DNA of 64,000 bases, taken from contig NZ_CP017561.2 in the NCBI RefSeq assembly GCF_001865575.2, positions 1,488,001-1,552,000 of the forward strand. The letters are read 5' to 3'. Numbering within the stretch: the stretch's first letter is position 1; each line of letters opens with the position of its first letter. The stretch comes from Paraburkholderia sprentiae WSM5005 (GTDB taxonomy: Bacteria; Pseudomonadota; Gammaproteobacteria; Burkholderiales; Burkholderiaceae). The notes under the pieces are model-generated. The model was given only the letters and a program-made list of their open reading frames with translations. It searched no databases and had not been told where the DNA came from. Positions 25,430 through 35,844 of this stretch are shown here, in pieces. A program made the translations under genes and the position numbers.

Positions 25430-26521
25430 ATGCCGAAATCGAAGCGCCGCCCACCGCAAGCCGAGTCTGAAAAGATCAGCGAAGTCACGTCCGCCGCAGC
25501 AGTGGACGAAAGCGGCGCTTCGGAAGTGGAAGACGAGGTCGTCGAGGAGCGCGGACTCGACGAACGCCAGAGCGGCCTCGACGACAGCGAGGGCGCTGAC
25601 ACGCGCGAAGGCACGGCCGACGCGCTGCCCGATGCCGACGATTTCCGCGCACTGCTGCAGGCCGAACTCACGGCCGACACGATCCAGCATTATCTGAATC
25701 GCATCAGCGTGAAGCCGCTGCTCACCGTCGAGGAAGAGCAGAAATATTCGCGCCTTGCCAAGGCCGGCGAGTTCGAAGCGCGGCAGGTGATGATCGAGCG
25801 CAATCTGCGGCTGGTCGTCAGCATTGCCAAGGGTTATCTGAATCGCGGCGTGCCGCTGCTCGATCTGATCGAAGAGGGCAATCTCGGCCTCATGCACGCA
25901 ATCGAGAAATTCGATCCGACGCGCGGCTTCCGTTTTTCGACTTACGCGACGTGGTGGATCCGCCAGAGCATCGAGCGCGCGATCATGAACCAGGCGCGCA
26001 CCGTGCGATTACCCGTGCATGTGATTCGTGAGCTCAACCAGGTGTTGCGCGCGAAGCGTCATCTGGAAAAGAACTCGATGAATTCCGGCGAGGCGGCCGA
26101 GCGCCGTGACGCGAGCATCGACGACATCGCCTATCTGACCGGCAAGACCGCCGACGAAGTGACCGACATCCTCGCGTTGAACGAGCACACCGCGTCGCTC
26201 GACGCCCCGCTCGACCTCGATCCGGCCAGCAGTCTGCTCGATTTGCTGTCGGACGACCAGAGCCAGTCGCCAGACGCCGAGGTGCAGCATCGCGAGCTTG
26301 AAACGCTGACGCGGGCCTGGCTCGCGCGCTTGTCGGACAAGCACCGCCATGTGATCGAACGGCGCTTCGGTCTGAATCACATCGAGCCCGCCACGCTCGA
26401 GGAACTGGCCGACGAAATGGGCCTCACGCGCGAGCGTGTGCGCCAGATCCAACAGGAAGCGCTGGTGCGACTCAAGCGCTTCTTCGCCTCGAACGGTGTC
26501 CGCAAAGACGCCGTTCTCTGA
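25430..26521 (+). CDS. rpoS: RNA polymerase sigma factor RpoS
   Basis: The 363-residue sigma-70 family protein has an acidic N-terminal stretch (1-65). Region 1.2 (DTIQHYLNRISVKPLLTVEEE) and region 2 follow (RNLRLVVSIAKGYLNRGVPLLDLIEEGNLGLMHAIEKFDPTRGFRFSTYATWWIRQSI). Regions 3 and 4 end in the helix-turn-helix ATLEELADEMGLTRERVRQIQ. It directs the general stress and stationary-phase programme. It lies 11 bases after nlpD. In other proteobacteria its main promoter is inside nlpD; I could not pick out a convincing one here. Confidence 0.97.
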   Translation: MPKSKRRPPQAESEKISEVTSAAAVDESGASEVEDEVVEERGLDERQSGLDDSEGADTREGTADALPDADDFRALLQAELTADTIQHYLNRISVKPLLTVEEEQKYSRLAKAGEFEARQVMIERNLRLVVSIAKGYLNRGVPLLDLIEEGNLGLMHAIEKFDPTRGFRFSTYATWWIRQSIERAIMNQARTVRLPVHVIRELNQVLRAKRHLEKNSMNSGEAAERRDASIDDIAYLTGKTADEVTDILALNEHTASLDAPLDLDPASSLLDLLSDDQSQSPDAEVQHRELETLTRAWLARLSDKHRHVIERRFGLNHIEPATLEELADEMGLTRERVRQIQQEALVRLKRFFASNGVRKDAVL

Positions 26522-26525
26522 CCTG

Positions 26526-27302
26526 ATGACACCGATTCTTGTTTTCGACATCGAGACGATTCCCGATGTCGCCGGCATCCGCCGTCTCGAAGATTTGCCC
26601 GCGTCGATGAGCGACGCCGAAGTCGCCGAGCACGCGTTCGCCGCGCGCCGCGAAAAAACCGGCAGCGATTTTCTGCCGCATCACCTGCAAAGGGTCGCGG
26701 CGATTTCCTGCGTGTTCCGCGACAACAACGGTTTTCGCGTGCGCTCGCTCGGCGCGCCCGAGGACGGCGAGGCGACGCTCGTGCAGTCGTTCTATCGCGT
26801 GATCGAGAAGTACACGCCGCAGATCGTGTCCTGGAACGGCGGCGGTTTCGATCTGCCGGTGCTCAATTATCGCGCGCTCGTCAACGGCATCCCGGCCTAC
26901 CGGTTCTGGGATCTCGGCGAGGACGACCGCGATTTCAAGTGGAATAACTACATCAGCCGCTACCACGCGCGCCACACCGATCTGATGGACGTGCTCGCGA
27001 TGTACCAGGCGCGCGCCAATGCGCCGCTCGACGCGCTCGCGAAGATGTGCGGCTTCCCGGGCAAGATGGGCATGGACGGCAGCCAGGTCTGGCAGGCGTT
27101 CCAGCAAGGGCGCATCGAGGAAATCCGCAATTACTGCGAGACCGACGTCGTCAACACGTACCTGCTGTATTGCCGCTTCCAGTTGATTCGAGGCGGCTTT
27201 TCACCGTCGGAGTATGCCGACGAGATCAACCTCGTGAAGAACGCGCTTGCGCTGGAAACGGCGCCGCAGTGGGCCGGGTATCTGGCGGCGTTCGAGCAGT
27301 AA
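26526..27302 (+). CDS. Predicted 3'-5' exonuclease, DEDDy type (PolB exonuclease-like)
   Basis: The 258-residue protein has the three DnaQ-superfamily exo motifs: ExoI FDIETIPD (residues 7-14), Exo[19 protein letters not shown] and Exo[13 protein letters not shown]. The tyrosine four residues before the last aspartate marks the DEDDy subtype. There is no polymerase domain. It matches the stand-alone predicted exonucleases related to the proofreading domain of PolB. The start at 26526 is four bases after the rpoS stop, so the two genes are probably co-transcribed. An upstream in-frame ATG inside rpoS (26436) was rejected. The cellular role is unknown. Confidence 0.9.
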   Translation: MTPILVFDIETIPDVAGIRRLEDLPASMSDAEVAEHAFAARREKTGSDFLPHHLQRVAAISCVFRDNNGFRVRSLGAPEDGEATLVQSFYRVIEKYTPQIVSWNGGGFDLPVLNYRALVNGIPAYRFWDLGEDDRDFKWNNYISRYHARHTDLMDVLAMYQARANAPLDALAKMCGFPGKMGMDGSQVWQAFQQGRIEEIRNYCETDVVNTYLLYCRFQLIRGGFSPSEYADEINLVKNALALETAPQWAGYLAAFEQ

Positions 27303-27378
27303 GCGCGAGCGAGCAGGGCTCGCGTGCGGCAGCCGCGCCGCGATCCGCACGCAGCGCAGGCGAGCCCGGCGCTTCGTC

Positions 27379-27384
27379 TACAAT
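27379..27384 (+). promoter_or_regulatory. -10 box upstream of rlmD
   Basis: TACAAT lies 37 bases before the GTG start of rlmD. No clear -35 hexamer is seen. The gene may thus have its own promoter besides read-through from rpoS. Confidence 0.35.
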
Positions 27385-27421
27385 CTCGCCTTTCCCCACA
27401 GTTTGTCCAGGAAGTCCGCAG

Positions 27422-28852
27422 GTGTCCCGAACTGCCCCCCAACGTCGCTCGCCGCGGCGCTCATCGAAGCATGCCAGGGCGCAGGCCCCGGCGCCGGCGC
27501 CCGTCATCACCGGCAACGAACCGGTTATCGAAATCGTGTCGCTCGACATGGAAGCGCGCGGCGTAGGCCGCACCACGAGCGAAGACGGCACGTCAGGCAA
27601 GGTCGTGTTCGTCGAAGGCGCACTGCCGGGTGAACTCGTCAGCTATGCAACCTATCGCAGCAAGCCGAAATTCGAGCAAGCCGAAGTGGTCCAGGTGTTG
27701 CGCGAGAGCGTGATCCGCACGACACCGAAATGCGCGTACTTCGACATCTGCGGCGGCTGCTCGATGCAGCATCTCGACACGCGCGCGCAGGTGGCGGTCA
27801 AGCAACGCGTGCTCGAGGACAACCTGCAGCATCTGGCGAAGCTGCGCCCCGAAACGGTGTTCCGGCCGATTCACGGGCCGTCCTGGGGTTATCGCTATCG
27901 CGCACGGCTCGCGGTGCGCTTTCTACCCGAGCGCGGCGGCATGCGCATCGGCTTTCACGAGAAGAAGAGCAGCTATATCGCCGACATGAAGACCTGTGAG
28001 GTGCTGCCGCCGCATGTGTCGGCGCTGCTGATGCCGCTGCGCTTCATGGTCCGCAAGCTGTCGATCTACGACCGGATGCCGCAGCTCGAGCTCGCGGTCG
28101 GCTCGTCGGTGACGGCGCTCGTCGTGCGCAACCTCGAACCGCTGACGGCCGGGGACGAGCAGGTGCTGCGCGAGTTCGCCGACGAGCACGACGTGCAGTT
28201 CTGGATCCAGCCGGGTGGTCCCGACACGGCCACGCCGTTTTATCCGCTCGACGTGCAGCTCGAGTACACGCTGCCCGAATACGGTATCCGCATGCCGTTC
28301 AAGCCGACTGATTTCACGCAGGTCAATCACGCGATCAACCGCGTGCTGGTGAGCCGCGTATTGCGCTTGCTCGCGCCGTCGCGCACCGACCGCGTGCTCG
28401 ACCTGTTCTGCGGGATCGGCAACTTCACGCTGCCGCTCGGGCGAATCTCGCGAGAAGTGGTCGGCATCGAGGGCAGCGAAGCGCTGGTCCAGCGCGCGCT
28501 CGCGAACGCGGAGCTAAACGGCGTCGCGGGGCATACGTCGTTCGCGTGCCGCAACCTGTTCGAAGTCACCGCCGACGACCTGCGCGCGCTCGGCCACTTC
28601 GACAAGTTCCTCATCGATCCGCCACGCGAGGGCGCGCTCGCGATCGCGAAGGCGCTCGCGGAGATCGCGCAGAGCGGCAACGGACCTCTGCCGAAGCGCA
28701 TCGTCTACGTGTCGTGCGCGCCGGCGACACTCGCGCGCGACGCCGGCCTGCTCGTGCACGAGGCCGGCTATCGGCTGGTCGGCGCGGGCGTCGTCAACAT
28801 GTTCCCGCATACGTCGCACGTGGAATCGATCGCGCTGTTCGAGCGCGATTGA
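27422..28852 (+). CDS. rlmD: 23S rRNA (uracil(1939)-C(5))-methyltransferase RlmD
   Basis: The 476-residue protein has a TRAM RNA-binding domain (about 34-95), then iron-sulfur cysteines 104, 110 and 113 ([10 protein letters not shown]) with a fourth in KTCEVLPP. The SAM fold contains [16 protein letters not shown], and the catalytic block is [10 protein letters not shown] and [12 protein letters not shown]. It methylates U1939 of 23S rRNA. A GTG start at 27422 is chosen because AGGA lies 9 bases upstream and no ATG fits; reading further up would enter the exonuclease gene. A strong terminator follows. Confidence 0.94.
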   Translation: MSRTAPQRRSPRRSSKHARAQAPAPAPVITGNEPVIEIVSLDMEARGVGRTTSEDGTSGKVVFVEGALPGELVSYATYRSKPKFEQAEVVQVLRESVIRTTPKCAYFDICGGCSMQHLDTRAQVAVKQRVLEDNLQHLAKLRPETVFRPIHGPSWGYRYRARLAVRFLPERGGMRIGFHEKKSSYIADMKTCEVLPPHVSALLMPLRFMVRKLSIYDRMPQLELAVGSSVTALVVRNLEPLTAGDEQVLREFADEHDVQFWIQPGGPDTATPFYPLDVQLEYTLPEYGIRMPFKPTDFTQVNHAINRVLVSRVLRLLAPSRTDRVLDLFCGIGNFTLPLGRISREVVGIEGSEALVQRALANAELNGVAGHTSFACRNLFEVTADDLRALGHFDKFLIDPPREGALAIAKALAEIAQSGNGPLPKRIVYVSCAPATLARDAGLLVHEAGYRLVGAGVVNMFPHTSHVESIALFERD

Positions 28853-28868
28853 GTCTCGCGGCGCGCAT

Positions 28869-28910
28869 AAAGCAAAAACGCCACGACCGAGGTCGTGGCG
28901 TTTTTGCTTT
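28869..28910. terminator. Strong bidirectional terminator between rlmD and bamD
   Basis: A perfect inverted repeat of 19 bp (AAAGCAAAAACGCCACGAC on the left arm) has a loop of a few bases at GAG. A-rich and T-rich flanks serve both converging genes. Confidence 0.93.
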
Positions 28911-28946
28911 CAGACGACGCTCAGCGTGGCGTCGGCGCGTGGGGCG

Positions 28947-29807
28947 TCAGAACTGCCACCACGACTTTGCCGTGCCGGCCCGTGCGCGGCCGGTGACATA
29001 CGGGCTGTCGGGGAAGGTGCCGGCCAGCACGCGACGCGTGTCGTCGGCCAGTTGCTGGTTGTTCAGCTTCTCGTACGACAGGATCATGATGTGCAGCGCG
29101 TCTTCGATGGCCGGCGCGTTCTTGTACTCACGCAACGCGAGCTGCGCGCGGTTGATTGCGGCGACATAAGCGCCGCGGCGATAGTAGTAGTCCGCCGTGT
29201 GGACTTCGTGCGATGCAAGCGCATTCACGATGTAGCGCATGCGCTGCGCGGCGTCGGGCGCGTACTTGCTGTTCGGGAAACGGTCCACCACGACCTTGAA
29301 CGCGTCATACGACTCGCGCAGCGACTTCGGATCGCGCTCGCTCATGTCCTGGCCCGAGAAGCGGCCGAACAGACCCAGGTCGTCGTTGAAGTGGATCATG
29401 CCTTTCAGGTAGTACGCGTAGGCGATGTCCGGATGATCGGGGTGCAGCTGGATGAAGCGGTCGATGGCCTGGTCGGCGGCGGCGTTTTCGTTGTCCTTCC
29501 AGTTGCAGTACGCGACGTTGATCTGCGCCTGCTGGGCGAAGTGGCCGAACGGGTCGCGGCCCTCGAGCATCTCGAAATACTTCGCGCACTTGCCGAAGTC
29601 ACCACCGGTCAGGGCGTCGTTCGCCTCCGTATATAATTTGTTGTTGGGCCACGTTGCCGTTTCGTCGGTCTTCTCCGGCAGGCCGTGGCAAGCCGCGATA
29701 GCGACGACGGCCGCGGCGCACGCGACGTATCCGGCCACTTTCCGGGCCGCCTTCTTGATGGCCGCCAAATTGATCGCCGCTTCAGTGATGGTGTTCAAGG
29801 CTCGCAT
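28947..29807 (-). CDS. bamD: Outer membrane protein assembly factor BamD
   Basis: The 286-residue lipoprotein has a signal peptide with lipobox AIAAC (lipidation at Cys40). A chain of TPR helices follows ([55 protein letters not shown]). It matches BamD/ComL, a core part of the BAM machine that inserts outer-membrane beta-barrels. The start at 29807 is preferred to an in-frame ATG at 29858, which would overlap the divergent rluD start. The initiation site has only a poor Shine-Dalgarno sequence (GGAAA right before the ATG). Confidence 0.94.
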   Translation of the reverse strand: MRALNTITEAAINLAAIKKAARKVAGYVACAAAVVAIAACHGLPEKTDETATWPNNKLYTEANDALTGGDFGKCAKYFEMLEGRDPFGHFAQQAQINVAYCNWKDNENAAADQAIDRFIQLHPDHPDIAYAYYLKGMIHFNDDLGLFGRFSGQDMSERDPKSLRESYDAFKVVVDRFPNSKYAPDAAQRMRYIVNALASHEVHTADYYYRRGAYVAAINRAQLALREYKNAPAIEDALHIMILSYEKLNNQQLADDTRRVLAGTFPDSPYVTGRARAGTAKSWWQF

Positions 29808-29845
29808 TTTCCAGTCTAGCTTTACGTCCAGGTGACCCAGACTCA

Positions 29846-31096
29846 ATGACCCGCTCAAATACTCCAGGCACCGCAGGCGCCGGGAATGGCAACGAAGATT
29901 ATAGCGTAAGCGCCGACCCCGCCGACGCGTTGGGCGCCGATTCCCTCGACGACGATTTCACCGGCGACGCGCTCGCGGCAAGCGGCCCGCAAGGCTCCGC
30001 GGCCACGGCCGCAGCCGTGCCGGTTCGCCCGGCCGACGAGGCGCCGCGCAGCGTCGTGGCGCCCGACGAACTGGCCGGCGAACGCCTCGACAAGGTGCTC
30101 GCGAAGGTATTTCCGGAGTTCTCGCGCAGCCGTCTGCAAAGCTGGATCGAGGCGCAGCGGGTACACGTCGACGGCAAGCCGGCCAGGATCCGCCAACCGG
30201 TGCCGCTTGGCGCCACGATCGAACTCGTGCCCGATCTGCTGCCCGAGCAGCTCGCCTTTACGCCCGAGCCGGTGCCGCTCGACATCGTCTACGAGGACGA
30301 CACGCTCGTCGTCATCAACAAGCCGGCCGGCATGGTCGTGCATCCGGCCGCCGGCAACTGGAGCGGCACCGTGCTGAACGGTCTGCTGCACCGCTACGGC
30401 GAGGCCGCGGCGGGTCTGCCGCGCGCGGGCATCGTGCATCGGCTCGACAAGGAGACCTCGGGACTGATGGTGGTCGCGCGCACGCTCCAGGCGCAGACCG
30501 ACCTCGTGCGTCAGTTGCAGGCGCGCACGGTGAAGCGCCGCTATCTCGCGCTCGTGTGGGGCAACATGCCCGACGAAGGCACGATCGACGCGCCGATCGG
30601 CCGCGATCCGCGCGAGCGCACGCGCATGGCCGTGGTGACGGGCGCGGCCGGCAAGCCGGCGCGCACGCATTTCCGGCGCGTCGCCTCGGCGATCTGGCAG
30701 CGTCAGCCGGTCACGGCGATTCACTGCGATCTGGAGACCGGGCGCACGCATCAGATTCGCGTGCATTGCGCGCATATCGGCCATCCGTTGCTTGGCGACC
30801 CCGTGTACGGACGCGCGCGCGGCAAGCGCTCGGTCACGCCGCTGCCGGACGGCTTCGCGCGTCAGGCGCTGCACGCGTGGCGGCTCGGGCTGATCCATCC
30901 GAACACCGGCCGCTCGATGCAATGGCGCGCCGACGTGCCCGCCGATATGGAGGCGTTGTCGGCGGCGCTCGGTCTGGGGCGCGACGACGCGGGCGGGTTC
31001 GACGACGCGTATGACGAGGATGAGGACTACGATGCATCGCTCGACGACGGCGCGTACGATGAAGACAGCGACCAGGACGAGGACGATCGCGCATGA
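29846..31096 (+). CDS. rluD: 23S rRNA pseudouridine synthase RluD family
   Basis: The 416-residue protein has an S4 RNA-binding domain (about 75-135, [23 protein letters not shown]). The RluA-type catalytic domain follows, with active-site aspartate in [14 protein letters not shown] and the [25 protein letters not shown] motif. It isomerises uridines of helix 69 in 23S rRNA. About 70 N-terminal residues and the last 45 (very acidic, Asp/Glu/Tyr) are extensions not found in E. coli RluD (326). It is divergent from bamD. pgeF overlaps its stop by four bases. The order bamD/rluD/pgeF is conserved in proteobacteria. Confidence 0.94.
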   Translation: MTRSNTPGTAGAGNGNEDYSVSADPADALGADSLDDDFTGDALAASGPQGSAATAAAVPVRPADEAPRSVVAPDELAGERLDKVLAKVFPEFSRSRLQSWIEAQRVHVDGKPARIRQPVPLGATIELVPDLLPEQLAFTPEPVPLDIVYEDDTLVVINKPAGMVVHPAAGNWSGTVLNGLLHRYGEAAAGLPRAGIVHRLDKETSGLMVVARTLQAQTDLVRQLQARTVKRRYLALVWGNMPDEGTIDAPIGRDPRERTRMAVVTGAAGKPARTHFRRVASAIWQRQPVTAIHCDLETGRTHQIRVHCAHIGHPLLGDPVYGRARGKRSVTPLPDGFARQALHAWRLGLIHPNTGRSMQWRADVPADMEALSAALGLGRDDAGGFDDAYDEDEDYDASLDDGAYDEDSDQDEDDRA

Positions 31097-31956
31097 GCAG
31101 GAATTTGCCGGAACTGAGTTTTGCCGATGTCGTGCAACCCCCGTGGAACGTGTCGCCGCGCGTGCGCGCGCTGGTGACCACCCGTGACGGCGGCGTCAGC
31201 GACGCGCCGTTCGGCCGCTGGCGCGACGGCGCTGACCGGCCAGGCGGTCTGAATCTGGGCCTGAAGACCGGCGACGATCCCGCCGCGGTCGCGAGCAATC
31301 GCGCACGGCTCGTCGCGCTGACCGGTGTTCGCGAGGCCGCGTGGCTCGAACAGATCCACGGCGCGGCCATCGTACGTGCGGAGGATGCGCTCGCGCACGC
31401 GCGCGAGCATGGCGCGCCGGCGCGCGCCGACGCGGGCGTCACCGATCGCGCGGGCATCGCGTGCGTCGTGATGGTGGCCGATTGCATGCCGGTGCTGTTG
31501 TGCGACGAAGCGGGGCGCGCGGTCGGCGCGGCGCATGCCGGCTGGCGCGGACTCGCGGCGGGCATCGTCGAGCAGACGGCAGCGCGGGTCGCGGCGCTGG
31601 CGGGGGTGCAGGCGAACGAGCTGCATGCGTACTTGGGACCGTCGATCGGGCCCAACGCATTTGAAGTCGGCACGGACGTGCGTGACGCCTTCATGAATGG
31701 GACCGACGGCGCACAACGCAATGCGGCCGCGAAGGCATTCGTCGCGCATCCCGAGAATGCCGGCAAATATCTCGCCGATCTGCCCGCGCTCGCGCGCCTG
31801 CGTCTGCAGCGGCTCGGCGTGACGCGCATCAGCGGCGGCGATCTGTGCACGGTCACGCTGCGCGAGCGTTTTTACTCGTATCGCCGCGACCGCGAAACCG
31901 GCCGTATGGCCGCGCTGATCTGGATCGACGAACAGGCGCAATCCATTGCCGATTAA
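31093..31956 (+). CDS. pgeF: Peptidoglycan editing factor PgeF (YfiH, DUF152)
   Basis: The 287-residue protein has the multicopper-oxidase-like YfiH fold with metal and active residues His89 (EQIHG), Cys131 ([10 protein letters not shown]) and His148 (AAHAGWRGL). In E. coli PgeF removes wrongly joined muropeptide precursors containing L-Ser; human LACC1 is a purine nucleoside-processing homologue. The ATG overlaps the rluD stop (ATGA), so the pair is translationally coupled. Confidence 0.93.
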   Translation: MSRNLPELSFADVVQPPWNVSPRVRALVTTRDGGVSDAPFGRWRDGADRPGGLNLGLKTGDDPAAVASNRARLVALTGVREAAWLEQIHGAAIVRAEDALAHAREHGAPARADAGVTDRAGIACVVMVADCMPVLLCDEAGRAVGAAHAGWRGLAAGIVEQTAARVAALAGVQANELHAYLGPSIGPNAFEVGTDVRDAFMNGTDGAQRNAAAKAFVAHPENAGKYLADLPALARLRLQRLGVTRISGGDLCTVTLRERFYSYRRDRETGRMAALIWIDEQAQSIAD

Positions 31957-32081
31957 TTCGGGATGCCGCGCGTGCGCATCTCGTCATACTTTTAGAATCG
32001 AACGGTGGTTTTATTCCATCTGAATGAGCCTCGGCTCATGATTGTCGAATCTGATTGCGGGTGCGCCGCCGAAAGCCTGTG

Positions 32082-32107
32082 TCCGGGCCGTCAGCCGGAT
32101 TTTTGTT
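32082..32107 (+). terminator. Weak intrinsic terminator after pgeF
   Basis: TCCGG and CCGGA form a short stem (loop GCCGTCAG, extendable by one C-G pair past a bulge). TTTTTGTT follows. It lies about 125 bases after pgeF and insulates phaC. Confidence 0.45.
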
Positions 32108-32314
32108 GCACTGCCGAAACGCCCGCCGATAGCGCGAATCGGCCGCCGGCTGTGTGGGCGGCCGAACGGATAAATATGCTTAAATGCCATGCGTCGCGGG
32201 AGTTTGTCGATCTGCGCCCCGCGTGAGTCATTGGGTCCGTGATAGCGCGATTAGCCATACAGGGAAAACGATAATTAAAAAGCTATCGCACTGCGGCAAA
32301 ATCGGGAACAAGCA

Positions 32315-32344
32315 TTGACATGCCTTGTGATGGGGAGCAAGAAT
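32315..32344 (+). promoter_or_regulatory. Putative phaC promoter
   Basis: A perfect -35 TTGACA (32315-32320) precedes AAGAAT (32339-32344) by 18 bases. It overlaps the most upstream in-frame ATG of phaC (32320), so that ATG would not be in the message. Confidence 0.5.
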
Positions 32345-32463
32345 GTTCGTCCAAGCTCCTCCTTGTTCATGGGCCAGGGCGTGACGGATTCGCGAGTCAT
32401 CGCTACGCGCACATGAACCTGCCTCTCAACCCGTCCGCGAGGACTTACCGGTCAAAAGCAGGC

Positions 32464-34374
32464 ATGGCAGCATCTCATTCCTCAGCTTCCCCCAGCACGG
32501 ACTCCTCGAAGGAGCACACGCAGCAGGCCGGTACGAGCGGTGCATCGTCAGCCGCAGGCATGCAGCAATTTCTCGACGCCTGGATGAACGCATGGCGTTC
32601 GTTCGGCGCCCCGCCAAACGGCACGATGTTCCAGATTCCCTCACTGCCGCACATGCCGGACCTCGCGCAGATCGCGGCAGGCTTCCCGCAAATACCCGCG
32701 TTTCCCGGCATGCCCGACTTCAGCAAGCTCGCCGCCGGCGCGCTGCCGTCGTTGCCGGCGCTGAGCATTCCCGCCGCCGCGATTCCGCCCGAGCGTTTGC
32801 AGAAGCTGCAGACCGACTATTCGCGCGAAGCGATGGAACTGATCCAGCAGGCCACCACGTCGGCGAGCAAGGCGCCCGAACTCAAGGACCGGCGCTTTAG
32901 CGCGGACGCCTGGAGCGCGGCGCCGGCCTACGCGTTCACCGCCGCATGGTATCTGCTGAACGCGCGCTATCTGCAGCAGATGGTCGACGCGCTCGACACC
33001 GTGCCGAAAATGCGCGAGCGCATTCGCTTCGCGGTTCAGCAGTGGACCGCGGCGGCCTCGCCGAGCAACTACTTGGCGCTGAATCCCGAAGCGCAGAAAA
33101 CGCTGCTCGACAGCAACGGCGAGAGCCTTCGCCAAGGAGTGATGAACCTGCTCGGCGACCTGCAGCGCGGCAAGATTTCCCAAACCGACGAATCGCGTTT
33201 CGCGGTTGGCGAGAACCTTGCCAACACCGAGGGCTCGGTCGTGTTCGAGAACGAGCTGCTGCAGCTGATCCAATATAAGCCGCGCACGCCGAGCGTGCGC
33301 GAGCGGCCGCTGCTTATCGTGCCGCCGTGCATCAACAAGTTCTACATTCTCGATCTGCAGCCCGAAAACTCGCTGGTCGCGCACGCGCTCGATTCGGGCC
33401 ACCAGGTGTTCCTGATTTCGTGGCGCAACGCGGATCAGTCCATCGCGCACAAGACATGGGACGACTACATCGACGAGGGCGTGCTCACGTCGATCGATAC
33501 CGTGCGCAAGATCAGCGGCCGCGAGCAGATCAATACGCTCGGCTTCTGCGTCGGCGGCACGATGCTCGCCACCGCGCTCGCGGTGGCCGCGGCGCGCGGC
33601 GAACATCCGGCCGCGTCGATGACGCTGCTCACGGCGATGCTCGACTTCTCCGACACGGGCGTGCTCGACATATTCGTCGACGAGGCGCATGTGCAGATGC
33701 GCGAGCAGACCATCGGCGGCAAGAACGGCGCGCCGCCGGGACTGATGCGCGGCATCGAGTTCGCCAACACGTTCTCGTTCCTGCGTCCGAACGACCTCGT
33801 ATGGAACTACGTCGTCGACAGCTATCTGAAGGGCCGCACGCCGGTGCCGTTCGACCTGCTGTACTGGAACAGCGACTCGACCAGTCTGCCGGGGCCCATG
33901 TACGTCTGGTATCTGCGCAACACGTATCTTGAGAACAAGCTGCGCGAGCCCGGTGCATTGACCACCTGCGGCGAGCCGATCGATCTAACGAAAATCGACG
34001 TGCCGACCTTCATTTACGGTTCACGCGAAGACCATATCGTGCCGTGGCAAACCGCGTATGCGTCGGCGCCACTGCTTACCGGACCGCTGAAGTTCGTGCT
34101 CGGCGCATCGGGCCATATCGCCGGCGTGATCAATCCGCCCGCGAAGAACAAGCGCAGCTTCTGGAAGCTCGATACCGACGCGAAGACGCTGCCCGAACGC
34201 GCGGACGATTGGTTCGACGCGGCGACCGAAGTGCCCGGCAGCTGGTGGCCCGAATGGACCGGGTGGCTCGATCAGTACGGCGGCAAGAAAGTGAAGCCGC
34301 GCGCCACGCTGGGCTCCGACGAATTCCCGGTCATCGAGCCGGCGCCGGGCCGCTACGTGCGGCAACGGGAGTAA
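32464..34374 (+). CDS. phaC: Class I poly(R)-hydroxyalkanoic acid synthase PhaC
   Basis: The 636-residue polymerase joins 3-hydroxybutyryl-CoA into PHB at the granule surface. The catalytic triad is Cys362 in the lipase-like box GFCVGG, Asp523 (REDHIVPW) and His551 (ASGHIAGV). The spacings of 161 and 28 residues are the same as in the Cupriavidus necator enzyme (C319, D480, H508). About 45 extra N-terminal residues are Ser/Ala/Thr-rich. The start is uncertain: ATG 32464 is chosen (purine-rich AAAAGCAGG before it), while 32413 and 32320 are in frame. phaA, phaB and phaR follow on the same strand. Confidence 0.95.
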   Translation: MAASHSSASPSTDSSKEHTQQAGTSGASSAAGMQQFLDAWMNAWRSFGAPPNGTMFQIPSLPHMPDLAQIAAGFPQIPAFPGMPDFSKLAAGALPSLPALSIPAAAIPPERLQKLQTDYSREAMELIQQATTSASKAPELKDRRFSADAWSAAPAYAFTAAWYLLNARYLQQMVDALDTVPKMRERIRFAVQQWTAAASPSNYLALNPEAQKTLLDSNGESLRQGVMNLLGDLQRGKISQTDESRFAVGENLANTEGSVVFENELLQLIQYKPRTPSVRERPLLIVPPCINKFYILDLQPENSLVAHALDSGHQVFLISWRNADQSIAHKTWDDYIDEGVLTSIDTVRKISGREQINTLGFCVGGTMLATALAVAAARGEHPAASMTLLTAMLDFSDTGVLDIFVDEAHVQMREQTIGGKNGAPPGLMRGIEFANTFSFLRPNDLVWNYVVDSYLKGRTPVPFDLLYWNSDSTSLPGPMYVWYLRNTYLENKLREPGALTTCGEPIDLTKIDVPTFIYGSREDHIVPWQTAYASAPLLTGPLKFVLGASGHIAGVINPPAKNKRSFWKLDTDAKTLPERADDWFDAATEVPGSWWPEWTGWLDQYGGKKVKPRATLGSDEFPVIEPAPGRYVRQRE

Positions 34375-34572
34375 GGTTCACGCACAGGCTCGACGCGCGC
34401 GTCCGATGTTGCTGTCGACGTCGGCCATAGCGCGCAGTCAGCAGGTGCGTAGCTGTTTGGCAGGTGAATGAGCGTCTGGTTGACGAAGGCGTGAGAGCAA
34501 CGCGAGTTGCAACGCAATTTTTAACGTAACGGGCTGCGGCGCGGTTGGCCGCGATGCCCGGAGGATATGGAA

Positions 34573-35754
34573 ATGACTGATGTTGTGATCGTATCGGCCG
34601 CTCGTACTGCAGTGGGCAAGTTTGGTGGGTCGCTGGCGAAGATCGCCGCGCCCGAACTCGGCGCGCTCGCGGTGCGCGCCGTGCTCGAACGGGCAGGCGT
34701 GAAGCCGGAACAGGTGAGCGAAGTTATTCTGGGCCAGGTGCTGACCGCGGGCTCCGGTCAGAACCCCGCGCGTCAGGCGCTGATCAAGGCGGGGTTGCCG
34801 TCGTCCGTGCCGGGCATGACGATCAACAAGGTCTGCGGCTCCGGTCTGAAGGCCGTGATGCTCGCGGCCAACGCGATCATTGCCGGCGACGCGGACATCG
34901 TCGTCGCAGGCGGCCAGGAAAACATGAGCGCCGCGCCGCACGTGCTGCCGGGTTCGCGCGACGGTTTCCGCATGGGTGACGCGAAGCTGATCGACTCGAT
35001 GATCGTCGACGGCCTGTGGGACGTCTACAACCAGTACCACATGGGCGTGACGGCTGAAAACGTCGCGAAGGAACACGGCATCACGCGCGAACAGCAGGAC
35101 GCGTTCGCGGCGCTGTCGCAGAACAAGGCGGAAGCCGCGCAGAAGGCAGGGCGCTTCAACGACGAAATCGTGCCGGTCGAGATTCCGCAACGCAAGGGCG
35201 AGCCGCTGCGCTTCGCCACCGACGAATTCGTGCGTCATGGCGTGACGGCCGAATCGCTCGCGGGCCTGAAGCCGGCGTTTTCGAAGGAAGGCACGGTCAC
35301 GGCGGCGAATGCATCGGGTCTGAACGACGGCGCGGCCGCGGTGCTCGTGATGTCGTTGAAAAAGGCGGAAGCGCTCGGCCTCACGCCGCTCGCGCGCATC
35401 AAGGCGTACGCGAACGCGGGTGTCGATCCGAAGGTGATGGGCATGGGCCCGGTGCCGGCTTCGCGCCGTTGCCTCGAGCGCGCGGGCTGGACGCCGGCCG
35501 ATCTCGACCTCATGGAAATCAACGAAGCGTTTGCCGCGCAGGCGCTCGCCGTGCATAAGCAGATGGGCTGGGACACGTCGAAGATCAACGTGAACGGCGG
35601 CGCGATTGCGATCGGCCACCCGATCGGCGCGTCCGGTTGCCGGATTCTCGTCACGCTGCTGCACGAAATGCAGAAGCGCGATGCGAAGAAGGGTCTGGCG
35701 TCGCTGTGTATCGGCGGCGGCATGGGTGTGGCGCTGGCGGTCGAGCGCGTTTAA
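34573..35754 (+). CDS. phaA: Acetyl-CoA C-acetyltransferase (beta-ketothiolase) PhaA
   Basis: The 393-residue biosynthetic thiolase condenses two acetyl-CoA to acetoacetyl-CoA, the first step of PHB synthesis. Active residues are Cys88 ([10 protein letters not shown]), His349 ([10 protein letters not shown]) and Cys379 (SLCIGGGMG). Length is exactly that of the family. The ATG at 34573 is preferred to the one at 34567 because GGAGG (34560-34564) is 8 bases from it but only 2 from the other. It sits 198 bases after phaC and 90 before phaB. Confidence 0.95.
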   Translation: MTDVVIVSAARTAVGKFGGSLAKIAAPELGALAVRAVLERAGVKPEQVSEVILGQVLTAGSGQNPARQALIKAGLPSSVPGMTINKVCGSGLKAVMLAANAIIAGDADIVVAGGQENMSAAPHVLPGSRDGFRMGDAKLIDSMIVDGLWDVYNQYHMGVTAENVAKEHGITREQQDAFAALSQNKAEAAQKAGRFNDEIVPVEIPQRKGEPLRFATDEFVRHGVTAESLAGLKPAFSKEGTVTAANASGLNDGAAAVLVMSLKKAEALGLTPLARIKAYANAGVDPKVMGMGPVPASRRCLERAGWTPADLDLMEINEAFAAQALAVHKQMGWDTSKINVNGGAIAIGHPIGASGCRILVTLLHEMQKRDAKKGLASLCIGGGMGVALAVERV

Positions 35755-35844
35755 AGTGCGCTGAGTACGCCGCGCTGCAACCCGCATCAGGCGAGGCACG
35801 AGGCGGCCGGCGGGCGCCTCGACAACGATAACGGAGTATGGTTT

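Larger units (their letters stand above)
31957..32463. other. Intergenic region upstream of phaC
   Basis: Roughly 500 bases hold a small hairpin (ATGAGCC / GGCTCAT, 32024-32039), a weak terminator (32082-32107), an AT-rich tract near 32171-32185 and a promoter (32315-32344). A 73-codon frame at 32005-32226 has no credible ribosome-binding site or homologue that I recognise and is not called. Confidence 0.55.

Noticed and set aside
32005..32226. 73-codon frame with several cysteines upstream of phaC
   Set aside because: It has no ribosome-binding site, contains the weak pgeF terminator, and no family is recognised.
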